The position numbers and the translations under genes are program-made. From Desulfobacterales bacterium (lineage in GTDB: Bacteria; Desulfobacterota; Desulfobacteria; Desulfobacterales; C00003106), in contig JAUWMN010000123.1 in NCBI GenBank assembly GCA_030613165.1, forward strand, positions 1-5,827: a DNA stretch of 5,827 nt, given 5' to 3'. Every line of letters starts with the position of its first letter. The first letter of the stretch is position 1. Under the pieces are notes generated by a model, which worked only from the letters and a program-made list of their open reading frames with translations, did no database searches and was not told the origin of the DNA. Below, piece after piece: positions 1 through 5,822 of the stretch.

Positions 1-1
1 C

Positions 2-23
2 CAACCACGCCTTGGCGTGGTTG
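2..23. repeat. Perfect 10-bp inverted repeat (stem-loop) at the window edge
   Basis: CAACCACGCC (2-11) and GGCGTGGTTG (14-23) are exact reverse complements separated by TT, giving a GC-rich hairpin. No T-run follows on the plus strand, so it is not a textbook terminator in that direction. On the minus strand it lies about 70 bases past the methyltransferase stop, and whatever follows is cut off by the window edge. It could be a 3' end structure of a flanking gene or another palindromic repeat unit. Confidence 0.6.
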
Positions 24-49
24 AATGGGAAAAGATGAAAAAACAGGGA

Positions 50-79
50 GTAGGTTGGGTTGAGGAACGAAACCCAACA
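50..79 (+). repeat. REP-like palindromic element with 5' GTAG
   Basis: GTAG (50-53) is followed by GTTGGGTT (54-61), a 9-base loop, and AACCCAAC (71-78), an exact 8-bp inverted repeat. A GTAG or GGAG tetranucleotide at the foot of a short imperfect palindrome is the hallmark of REP sequences mobilised by RAYT (TnpA-REP) transposases. From memory, near-identical sequences recur between genes in many bacterial genomes; I cannot check copy number here. It lies 13 bases beyond the methyltransferase stop codon, where REPs often sit and can stabilise or terminate the transcript. Confidence 0.6.
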
Positions 80-91
80 ATAACGTTGAAT

Positions 92-1603
92 TCAATGGGC
101 GAAATGGGCCGGCAACAGAAACCCTCGTTCGATGAGTCCACGCACTACATTACAAAAGGCAGGTGTTATACTGGCCGGATCATTCCCGAGGGAGTGGGCC
201 ATATGCGCCAGCAGATCGCTAAGCCGTTGCTTACCGTCGCATCCGATGACCATGGTCGCTACGAAGGGATCAATGTTGCCGGTGTAGGCAAGTCCTTGTT
301 TCAGATGGAGTCGGACCGTTTCGTCAACCCATCCCTCAGCGGACGGCGAGCTATGCCGTTCCAAACGCACATCGGGAGAAACGCGAAGCCGGCTGTTGAG
401 CAACGCCGAATCGTCCCGCACAGTTTCCAGGAAGTCTCGCAGCTCGAATCCCCGGACAATATGCTCTCCGCACGGTCCCAGCATATTCTCCGGGCCGTCG
501 TCAGCGCGAAACCAGTTCGCACGGCCGGCCGCCCGGCGCATGGTGATCAGCCCCGAGCCTATCGAGTCGATATCGTGCTTTTCATAGTAGGTCACCCACG
601 CTTCAAGACGTTGAGCGAACTGCTCGGGGTCATCCCTTTCCGTGTGACGGATCCAGGTCGAAGCATAGGTTCCGGCCTTACAGGTTTCCGAACGTAGTAC
701 CCATGCGTCGCATCCGGTTCCCTCAAACCAACTACGCAGGCGCTCTTGCCACTCCTGGCCGGCGTACTCCGCCCAGTTGCACAGAATCTGACAATAGGCG
801 CCTTCGTTGAGAAATTGCGGAACTTCGCGGACAATCTTCTGACAGATCTGGTCGGCTTGCATCCCACCGTCACGATAGATGTAGCGCATTTCAGGCGAGA
901 TCACAAAGGGAGGGTTGGTGATCACCAGATCAAAAGTATGTCCCTGGACCGGCTCAAAGAGATTCCCTTCGCGACACTCGACATTGGACATTCCATTGAG
1001 GTTTGCATTGAATGCGGCTACCTGGACCGCACGGGGATTCAGGTCTACGGCAAGAACGCGGTCGCTGTGCGGAGCCGCCAGGAAAGCCTGAATGCCGCAC
1101 CCTGTGCCCAGGTCAAGAGTCAGACGGGACTGCCTCCGCACGGTAAGATTGGCCAGAGTGAGCGTACTTCTGCCAACACCCATTACATAGTTTTGCCCTA
1201 TGGGAGTTTGGAGTGTACGGGGCAGGTCGAATGCCACTATGAGATGCTGGTAGGGTAACAACTTGACCGCGGCAATGATGGTCGCGCCGTTCCTCCGGAC
1301 AATGCCTGCATCAATCAATGTCTCAAGCTTGATCGGACGGATGGCTCTTTCGACGGTCTCGACATCCACCGGCACTTCAATGAGGAACAGGCGGATGAGG
1401 GTATCGAGCAGTGTACCTCGGTCGGTGCGGCGCAGCAAGAGCGGTATATCGCTCTCTGTAATAGAGGGAAAGTCCTTGATGCCGAGTTCCTCAAGGACTC
1501 CTCCATCGGTATAGCCCGCTGCTTCCAGCACGTGTCGAAGGCGGCCGTAATCTTCGGGGTCTTTAAAGGAAAACAGAGATTTGTCGTGTTTGGACTGTGT
1601 CAT
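92..1603 (-). CDS. Class I SAM-dependent methyltransferase (HemK/PrmC-like catalytic core) with extra N- and C-terminal domains
   Basis: The 503-residue product has a Rossmann-fold methyltransferase core in the middle. SAM-binding motif I is DLGTGCG (164-170), the acidic residue ending strand 2 is in AVDLNP (185-190, Asp187), and motif IV is NPPF (230-233). NPPF/NPPY marks enzymes that methylate planar nitrogens such as glutamine amide, adenine or guanine N2, so N-methylation is likely, but the substrate cannot be read from the sequence. Residues 1 to about 135 form an all-alpha-looking N-terminal domain ending in a VKLLPYQHLIVAFDLP segment. Residues about 430-500 look like a small winged-helix-type tail (DGKQRLSDLL ... 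VVRGLIERGFLLP). This three-part architecture of about 500 residues resembles methyltransferases annotated with DUF7059/DUF7782 in Actinobacteria, and it is much longer than PrmC (about 280). The ATG at 1603 has no clear Shine-Dalgarno, but no better start is visible and the promoter at 1718-1746 fits it. By eye it is more GC-rich than the T6SS genes. No functional link to them is evident. Confidence 0.88.
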   Translation of the reverse strand: MTQSKHDKSLFSFKDPEDYGRLRHVLEAAGYTDGGVLEELGIKDFPSITESDIPLLLRRTDRGTLLDTLIRLFLIEVPVDVETVERAIRPIKLETLIDAGIVRRNGATIIAAVKLLPYQHLIVAFDLPRTLQTPIGQNYVMGVGRSTLTLANLTVRRQSRLTLDLGTGCGIQAFLAAPHSDRVLAVDLNPRAVQVAAFNANLNGMSNVECREGNLFEPVQGHTFDLVITNPPFVISPEMRYIYRDGGMQADQICQKIVREVPQFLNEGAYCQILCNWAEYAGQEWQERLRSWFEGTGCDAWVLRSETCKAGTYASTWIRHTERDDPEQFAQRLEAWVTYYEKHDIDSIGSGLITMRRAAGRANWFRADDGPENMLGPCGEHIVRGFELRDFLETVRDDSALLNSRLRVSPDVRLERHSSPSAEGWVDETVRLHLKQGLAYTGNIDPFVATMVIGCDGKQRLSDLLAHMAHSLGNDPASITPAFCNVVRGLIERGFLLPAHFAH

Positions 1604-1717
1604 ATTAGCCGGACTAAAAAGGCAAGGGCGCGGTATGCCCGAGTTCTCTAATGGTCCAAATGAAAGAGCGTGTGGTAGACGTTGTGCAAAGGTCTCAACT
1701 TGCTATTTATGACCGGA

Positions 1718-1746
1718 AGTATAGGACAGCCGGAGTTGTGCGTCAA
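1718..1746 (-). promoter_or_regulatory. Sigma70-type promoter for the methyltransferase gene
   Basis: Read on the minus strand, TTGACG (1746-1741) is a five-of-six match to the -35 box. It is followed after exactly 17 bases by TATACT (1723-1718), a five-of-six match to the -10 box. Transcription would start near 1711, giving a leader of roughly 108 bases before the ATG at 1603. Box quality, ideal spacing and orientation together make this the best promoter in the window. Confidence 0.7.
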
Positions 1747-1784
1747 GCGCAAAAGTAGAATATGTGCCCGTTCCCTAAATGCGA

Positions 1785-1813
1785 TTGACAATACCGAATT
1801 AGAATGGTATCGA
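1785..1813 (+). promoter_or_regulatory. Possible vgrG promoter (TTGACA with a weak -10)
   Basis: TTGACA (1785-1790) is a perfect -35 hexamer pointing toward vgrG. At 17-bp spacing the -10 would be TATCGA (1808-1813), which matches only three of six positions, so activity would probably need an activator. A perfect TATAAT occurs further down (1828-1833), but it is 37 bases from TTGACA, too far to pair with it, and its own -35 is poor (TGGTAT at 1805-1810). Any of these would leave a leader of about 170-190 bases. Confidence 0.3.
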
Positions 1814-1869
1814 TAAGTTAATAGACTTATAATAAGTTCAAACTTCCCTATACAGGGCTTTTATCGATA
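1808..1869. promoter_or_regulatory. Paired TATCGATA palindromes, a possible operator
   Basis: TATCGATAA (1808-1816) and TTATCGATA (1861-1869) are exact reverse complements, each containing the self-complementary octamer TATCGATA. Their centres are 54 bp apart, close to five helical turns, a spacing compatible with looping or cooperative binding. The first overlaps the weak -10 of the candidate vgrG promoter. The binding protein is unknown, and chance occurrence in AT-rich DNA is possible. Confidence 0.3.
1825..1837. promoter_or_regulatory. 13-base perfect palindrome ACTTATAATAAGT
   Basis: ACTTAT (1825-1830) and ATAAGT (1832-1837) flank a single central A and are exact reverse complements. 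The palindrome contains the -10-like hexamer TATAAT (1828-1833) and lies between the two TATCGATA sites. It could be a repressor site placed over a promoter, or a symmetrical AT-rich stretch arising by chance. Confidence 0.3.
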
Positions 1870-1995
1870 GTTTGTTTTATATCGAAATGATGCTGAACCC
1901 AACTTCTAAACCCGAAATTTAAATCCGAATTGCTGTAGTTCTCCTTGCCTCACATCACTTCCGAGGCGCCTGGGTGATATGGGTTTGGCAGAAAG

Positions 1996-2006
1996 AAAGG
2001 CGGAAG
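1996..2006 (+). promoter_or_regulatory. Ribosome binding site fixing the vgrG start at 2010
   Basis: AAAGGCGGAAG precedes the ATG at 2010, with the AAAGG core ending 9 bases upstream. An in-frame GTG at 1974, preceded by GAGG (1963-1966), would add 12 residues (Met-Ile-Trp-Val-Trp and so on) that do not resemble VgrG N-termini. VgrG proteins normally begin a few residues before the first beta-strand, as the ATG at 2010 would give. The ATG is therefore preferred. Confidence 0.6.
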
Positions 2007-2009
2007 CTC

Positions 2010-4115
2010 ATGCCCCTTACTCAAGAGAACAGACTCATCTCGATCAGCACCCCACTGGGTGATAACGTATTGTTGTTAAAAGGGTTTAAAGGAACCGAAG
2101 GTCTTTCTGTACCTTATTCCTTTGAACTGGACCTGGTATCAGAAAACAATAATATAACATTTGAGGATATCATAGGGAAAAACGTCACGATTTCCGTTGT
2201 TTTGGCCAATGGAGACAGGCGGGTTTTTAACGGTATAGTATCCCGTTTCTCACAGGATAGGGGTGCGGGAGAAACAGGTCGTGGCGATCAATTATCCTAC
2301 TATTCAGCCACAATGGTTCCGTGGTTGTGGTTGCTCACCAGGACTTCGGATTCAAGGATATTCCAGGCGCTTTCCGTACCGGAAATCGTGGAAAAAATCT
2401 TCAACGAAACAGGGTTTTCGGACTATAAAATACTTCTTCACGACACCTATGAGAAGAAAGAGTACTGCGTACAGTACCAGGAGACGGATTTTAACTTTGT
2501 TTCCAGACTGTTGGAACAGGAAGGCATATATTACTTTTTCAAGCACGAAGACGGAAAACACGTCTTGATTCTGGCAGATTCCCCTGAAGAACATAAGCCC
2601 TGCCCACAACAGGAAATGGCCAGGTGTCAGCCAACCGGCGGCAGCCTGCTGGAGGAAGATGTGATAACCAACCTCGATAAGACGCAGGAAATCAGGATCG
2701 GAAAATATACCGTTAATGATTACAATTTTGAAATGCCTGCTGCCGATTTAAAGGTAGAGGTCTCCAGTCAAAATCCTTTAGGACCGGGGGAACGCGAGTT
2801 ATATGATTATCCGGCGGAATACAGTGTAAGGGCCGAAGGAGACAGGTTAGCCAACATACGCATGCAGGCGGAAGAGGCAAAAATCACTACCATAACCGGT
2901 TCAAGTAACTGCAGGGCCTTCACAAGCGGGTACCGGTTTGTTCTTGCGGACCAGTACAGGGAGGAGGTCAATTATGTCCTGGTTTCTGTCAACCATGGGG
3001 CACACGAGCCTGTGGGAGGCTCGGGGAAGGGTGAGGAAGCATCTTATACCAACAGTTTTACCTGTATTCCCTTTGATGTCCCGTATCGTCCTCCGCTGGT
3101 TACCCCAAAACCGATGACAGGGGGCGTTCAAACGGCTATTGTGGTGGGACCTGCCGGTGAAGAGATCTATACCGACGAACACGGCCGGGTGAAGGTACAA
3201 TTCCACTGGGATCGGGAAGGAAAGAAGGACGAAAAAAGCTCCTGTTGGATCCGTGTCAGTCAAGCATGGGCCGGAGCAGGCTGGGGCGCCATGCACATTC
3301 CCCGGATCGGTCATGAAGTCATCGTCGATTTTCTCGAAGGTGATCCGGACAGGCCTATTATTACCGGTCGCGTGTACCATGGAACTAACAATCCACCATA
3401 TTCGCTTCCTGATGAAAAAACCAAAAGTACCATTAAGTCAGAGTCCTCCCTTGGCGGTGGCGGGTCGAATGAGATCCGTTTTGAGGACAAGCAGGGAGAA
3501 GAGGAGATCTTTCTCCATGGCCAAAAGGACTGGGCCATTGCTATCGAGAACGACAAAAACCAGACCGTTGGCAACGATGAACCCCTGTCAGTGGGGAGCA
3601 ATAGCACAAAGAGCGGTGGGGCAGACCAGAGCGAAACCATTGGTTCCAATAAGACTATTGAGTTGGGGGCAAACCATACGGAAACTATTGGCGCCGGCAT
3701 GAGCCAGACTGTCGGGAGCAATAAGACCGAGACCATCGCGGTTAACAAAGCAGAGACGATTGGGGTGGCAAAGGAGCTGACCATCGGCGCCGCCTACCAG
3801 GTCACGGTTGGCGCGGCCATGAATGAAACCGTAGGAGCTGCTAAAGCAGAGGAGGTCGGCGCTGCAAAATCCGTGCTTGTTGGTGGGAGTATGTCGGTTT
3901 CCGTTGGGGAAAACTTGTCTGAAAAAGCTGACAAGGACTACTCGCTCAAGGCCAAAAAGGTGACTATTGAAGCGGACGATGAGATCACCTTGAAGACCGG
4001 AAAGGCAATCATAAATATGAAAAAGAGCGGGGACATCACTATCAATGGCGCAAAAATCCAGATCAAGGGCTCGGGAGATGTGATTATCAAAGGCTCCAAG
4101 ATTGCGCAGAATTAG
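2010..4115 (+). CDS. vgrG: Type VI secretion spike protein VgrG (TssI)
   Basis: The product forms the trimeric, puncturing tip of the T6SS tube, which docks on the Hcp tube and carries effectors into target cells. It has 701 residues from the ATG at 2010, a usual size for a VgrG without a cargo domain. Residues about 8-350 are the gp27-like base, including the typical YQETDFNFVSRLLEQEGIYY stretch (156-175). The gp5-like OB fold follows, with YTDEHGRVKVQFHWDREG (387-404), GAGWGAMHIPRIGHEV (422-437) and EGDPDRPIITG (443-453). Residues 518-637 are 15 octapeptide repeats forming the needle, and 638-701 are a Lys/Ile-rich beta-helical tail ending in SGDITINGAKIQIKGSG-like strands. There is no lysozyme, peptidase or other toxin extension, so this is a structural, non-evolved VgrG that must carry separate cargo. 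It leads a tight cluster with the DUF6484 and DUF2169 genes. The family assignment is certain; the start is chosen on the ribosome binding site and family N-termini. Confidence 0.97.
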   Translation: MPLTQENRLISISTPLGDNVLLLKGFKGTEGLSVPYSFELDLVSENNNITFEDIIGKNVTISVVLANGDRRVFNGIVSRFSQDRGAGETGRGDQLSYYSATMVPWLWLLTRTSDSRIFQALSVPEIVEKIFNETGFSDYKILLHDTYEKKEYCVQYQETDFNFVSRLLEQEGIYYFFKHEDGKHVLILADSPEEHKPCPQQEMARCQPTGGSLLEEDVITNLDKTQEIRIGKYTVNDYNFEMPAADLKVEVSSQNPLGPGERELYDYPAEYSVRAEGDRLANIRMQAEEAKITTITGSSNCRAFTSGYRFVLADQYREEVNYVLVSVNHGAHEPVGGSGKGEEASYTNSFTCIPFDVPYRPPLVTPKPMTGGVQTAIVVGPAGEEIYTDEHGRVKVQFHWDREGKKDEKSSCWIRVSQAWAGAGWGAMHIPRIGHEVIVDFLEGDPDRPIITGRVYHGTNNPPYSLPDEKTKSTIKSESSLGGGGSNEIRFEDKQGEEEIFLHGQKDWAIAIENDKNQTVGNDEPLSVGSNSTKSGGADQSETIGSNKTIELGANHTETIGAGMSQTVGSNKTETIAVNKAETIGVAKELTIGAAYQVTVGAAMNETVGAAKAEEVGAAKSVLVGGSMSVSVGENLSEKADKDYSLKAKKVTIEADDEITLKTGKAIINMKKSGDITINGAKIQIKGSGDVIIKGSKIAQN
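3561..3920 (+). repeat. Fifteen octapeptide repeats in the VgrG needle
   Basis: The coding sequence runs through 15 consecutive 24-base units with the protein pattern x-x-[V/I]-G-x-x-x-x, for example QTVGNDEP, ETIGSNKT, ETIGAGMS, VTVGAAMN and VSVGENLS. Two units lose the pattern partly (KSGGADQS and ETIAVNKA). A degenerate sixteenth unit, IAIENDKN, appears to precede the run. The pattern matches the VxGxxxxx repeat of phage T4 gp5, which builds a three-stranded beta-prism needle. Several units share near-identical codons, consistent with growth by internal duplication. Confidence 0.85.
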
Positions 4116-4133
4116 GAGATTGCCGGGGACGGA

Positions 4134-4652
4134 ATGAATAGAATAAAGACACAAGAAGAGAAGTATAGAAGCATTGAAAGCAGCCAACAAGACAGGATAA
4201 TGTTTCCGATTGTGGGGCGACTCACGGCTCCCGGACGGTCGGGGGAGATTATGGTGGAGTTTAACGGAAACAACCCAAGGGTTGCAAGGGTTCTGTCCGG
4301 GGTGGGCAGAATCGAACTTGGTAAACCGGAAAACCGCGGGCGTGAAGTGCTGCTTATTTTTGAAGAAGGTGATCCTGAACGTCCCATTGTCGTTGGGCTG
4401 ATTGAAAATTTCCTTGAAGACATTGTTTCCATGGAGATCAACCAACCTGATTCCCAAGAGATAGAACCAAAGAAAGCCCTTCTGGACGGCAAACGAGTAA
4501 CCCTTGAAGCCCAGGAAGAGATCGTCCTTAAATGCGGAAAAGGGAGCATAATGATCCGCAAGGACGGTAAGATAGTGATCAAGGGAACTCATCTCTTATC
4601 ACGGTCTTCCGGGCCCCACCGAATAAAAGGGGGGAGTGTAAACATTAATTAG
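4134..4652 (+). CDS. DUF6484-family T6SS accessory protein resembling a mini-VgrG
   Basis: This 172-residue protein belongs to the family annotated as DUF6484, usually found between vgrG and DUF2169 genes; no biochemical function is established to my knowledge. The conserved domain is about residues 24-92: PIVGRL (25-30), EIMVEFNGN (38-46) and GREVLLIFEEGDPERPIVVG (69-88). The last stretch matches 12 of 20 positions of VgrG's GHEVIVDFLEGDPDRPIITG, so an OB fold like that of gp5 is likely. The tail (120-172) contains VTLEAQEEIVLKCGKGSI, similar to VgrG's own tail, and ends in a SRSSG...RIKGGSVNIN motif that I recall as typical of the family. There is no signal peptide, membrane segment or catalytic signature. 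It begins 18 bases after vgrG. GGGGA (4125-4129) or AGGAG (4114-4118, overlapping the vgrG stop) can serve as the ribosome binding site, so co-translation with vgrG is probable. I infer that it docks on or beside the spike. Confidence 0.88.
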   Translation: MNRIKTQEEKYRSIESSQQDRIMFPIVGRLTAPGRSGEIMVEFNGNNPRVARVLSGVGRIELGKPENRGREVLLIFEEGDPERPIVVGLIENFLEDIVSMEINQPDSQEIEPKKALLDGKRVTLEAQEEIVLKCGKGSIMIRKDGKIVIKGTHLLSRSSGPHRIKGGSVNIN

Positions 4653-4660
4653 CCAAAGTG

Positions 4661-4685
4661 TGATGACTTTTTACGACGCCATCAA
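4661..4685. repeat. Short palindromic intergenic repeat before the DUF2169 gene
   Basis: The 25 bases from TGATGACTTT (4661-4670) to CATCAA (4680-4685) have complementary ends (TGATG and CATCA) and fill most of the 35-base gap between the DUF6484 and DUF2169 genes. TGATGACTTT recurs exactly at 5710-5719. I recall very similar sequences (TGATG...TTTTTACGA...CATCAA) scattered between genes in Desulfobacterota genomes, but copy number cannot be checked here. It lies directly upstream of the ATG at 4688 and leaves no Shine-Dalgarno sequence. Confidence 0.5.
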
Positions 4686-4687
4686 AT

Positions 4688-5695
4688 ATGGAACTTGTTA
4701 ATAACACACCATTCGTAACCGAAAGAGTTGTTCTTCAAGACAATGTGGGGAGAGATCTTCTTGTTGCTATTGTTAAGTCTACCTATTCCTTAAATAGCCT
4801 AACCAGGTTGGAGCCGGCTGAAGAGCAGGCGCCGATCCGGATGGCGGACGAGTTCTATGGCGAGCCGGGAGAGACCAGTGTGCGGTATGAGAGTGATCTT
4901 GCGCCAAAGAAGTCAAGCACTGATGTGGTTTTGCTGGGTCACGCGTATGCCCCGGGAAGGGTGGGAAGGCAGATTGACGTTTCGCTCAGAGTGGGACGCC
5001 TTAACCAGGTTGTTCGTGTTTTTGGAGACCGTCATTGGAAAAGATTCATGGGATTTTCAGGAATTTCCACACCGGAGCCTTTCGAGAAGATACCCTTAAT
5101 ATATGAGCGTGCTTTTGGGGGTCGGGATACAAGTTCTCCCAATAAGAAACACCACGATTGTGAAGCACGCAACCCCGTGGGCCGTGGATTTCTCGCCAAG
5201 AAATCGAAACTTAAGATCAAAGACGTGTTACTTCCTAATATCGAGGATCCCGCAAACTTAATCGGCGACTTGCATGACCGTCCCGCTCCCGCCGGTTTTG
5301 GGTTTGTTGCTCGACACTGGCAGCCACGATCCGGCTATGCCGGAACTTACGACAAAAAATGGACCGATATAACGTGTCCTCTTTTGCCAAAAGATTTTGA
5401 CGAGCGATACTTCAGCGGCGCCCACCCGAGACTTATCGGCAAAGGTTTTCTTCAGGGGAATGAACCGGTCGAGGTAATCAATGCAAGCTCAAAAGGGCTG
5501 CTCCGTTTTTCCTTACCAGGGGAATGTCCAATCGTGGTTGTTACGATAGGCAAAGCGGAGACACGGCCCGAGATGAAATTTGACACGTTAATCATCGAAC
5601 CGGATGAAAATAGAATTGTAATGGTCTGGAGAGGGACAATTGACATACATAACCGTATGTATCAGGTTAAGAGAGTCGAAGTGAAAGCCTCATAG
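4688..5695 (+). CDS. DUF2169-family T6SS effector adaptor/chaperone
   Basis: This 335-residue protein covers a complete stand-alone DUF2169 domain. It starts with the characteristic ELVNNTPF (2-9) and VAIVKSTYSL (26-35), and continues with SDLAPKKSSTDVVLLGHAYA (69-88), VFGDRHW (111-117), PLIYERAFGG (136-145), RNPVGRGF (161-168), LLPNIEDP (181-188), PAGFGF...W.PR..YAGTYD (201-222), FDERYF (237-242) and LIIEPDENRIVMVWRGTI (301-318). DUF2169 proteins occur in T6SS vgrG clusters, and a member in Agrobacterium has been reported as an adaptor that links a DNase effector to its VgrG; that role is inferred here from family and position. There is no signal peptide, as expected for a cytoplasmic loader, and no pentapeptide-repeat extension, which some members have. 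The start is supported by homology to the family N-terminus, although no ribosome binding site is visible because a repeat occupies 4661-4685. The cognate effector is expected downstream, outside the window. Confidence 0.93.
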   Translation: MELVNNTPFVTERVVLQDNVGRDLLVAIVKSTYSLNSLTRLEPAEEQAPIRMADEFYGEPGETSVRYESDLAPKKSSTDVVLLGHAYAPGRVGRQIDVSLRVGRLNQVVRVFGDRHWKRFMGFSGISTPEPFEKIPLIYERAFGGRDTSSPNKKHHDCEARNPVGRGFLAKKSKLKIKDVLLPNIEDPANLIGDLHDRPAPAGFGFVARHWQPRSGYAGTYDKKWTDITCPLLPKDFDERYFSGAHPRLIGKGFLQGNEPVEVINASSKGLLRFSLPGECPIVVVTIGKAETRPEMKFDTLIIEPDENRIVMVWRGTIDIHNRMYQVKRVEVKAS

Positions 5696-5709
5696 GAAAC
5701 AGGCAAATT

Positions 5710-5822
5710 TGATGACTTTGCAAAAAGTCCATTTTGTTCACTTCATGAGCATTTTGGGCGCACTTAATACTTTCAGCTAAAATGCTAAAACTCGTGCTAA
5801 CGCACTCAAACAGTTAGCATTT
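5710..5822. repeat. Structured non-coding repeat after the DUF2169 gene
   Basis: The region begins with TGATGACTTT, matching 4661-4670. It then folds as GACTTT (5714-5719), a GCAA tetraloop (5720-5723) and AAAGTC (5724-5729). At its far end AAATGCTAA (5780-5788) and TTAGCATTT (5814-5822) are exact reverse complements. Between them sits a smaller hairpin, GTGC-TAAC-GCAC (5794-5805). CATTTTG occurs twice (5730-5736 and 5750-5756). No gene of more than a dozen codons fits. I recall similar blocks (ACTCGC...GCGCTCAAACAG, GACTTTTT...AAAGTCATCAA) as dispersed intergenic repeats in Desulfobacterota. The first hairpin is followed by CCATTTTGTT, so weak termination after the DUF2169 gene is possible. 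Confidence 0.5.

Larger units (their letters stand above)
1604..2009. other. Divergent intergenic region between the methyltransferase gene and vgrG
   Basis: These 406 bases separate two genes transcribed away from each other. About 1604-1710 would be the methyltransferase leader. It contains a small GGGC/GCCC stem (1626-1640) but no recognisable riboswitch. From about 1750 to 1930 the sequence is visibly AT-rich and carries several palindromes and candidate vgrG promoter elements. Just before the vgrG start there is an 8-base palindrome, AGGCGCCT (1964-1971). I see no convincing gene here and no good sigma54-type GG/GC element. Confidence 0.7.

Noticed and set aside
17..697. 226-codon open frame on the plus strand
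   Set aside because: It lies antisense inside the methyltransferase gene, has no recognisable domain or ribosome binding site, and its protein is low in family-like features. The minus-strand frame carries clear catalytic motifs.
746..1258. 170-codon open frame on the plus strand
   Set aside because: It is antisense to the methyltransferase catalytic core, where conserved motifs on the minus strand explain the open frame.
1651..1758. 35-codon open frame on the plus strand starting at ATG 1651
   Set aside because: It has no ribosome binding site, overlaps the strong minus-strand promoter at 1718-1746, and the predicted peptide has no distinctive feature.
1846..1864. CCCT-ATAC-AGGG hairpin followed by CTTTTAT as a terminator or attenuator
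   Set aside because: The stem is only 4 bp and the T-run is short, so it is too weak to claim.
1971..2003. Sigma54-type promoter near TTGGCAG before vgrG
   Set aside because: The GG-containing half is present, but no GC-containing -12 element occurs at the required spacing, and it would overlap the start codon region.
3588..4592. 334-codon open frame on the minus strand
   Set aside because: It runs antisense across the VgrG octad repeats and into the DUF6484 gene. Repeated codons on the other strand keep it open, and the product looks like no known family.
5744..5779. 11-codon open frame (MSILGALNTFS)
   Set aside because: It is too short, without a ribosome binding site, and lies inside the structured repeat.
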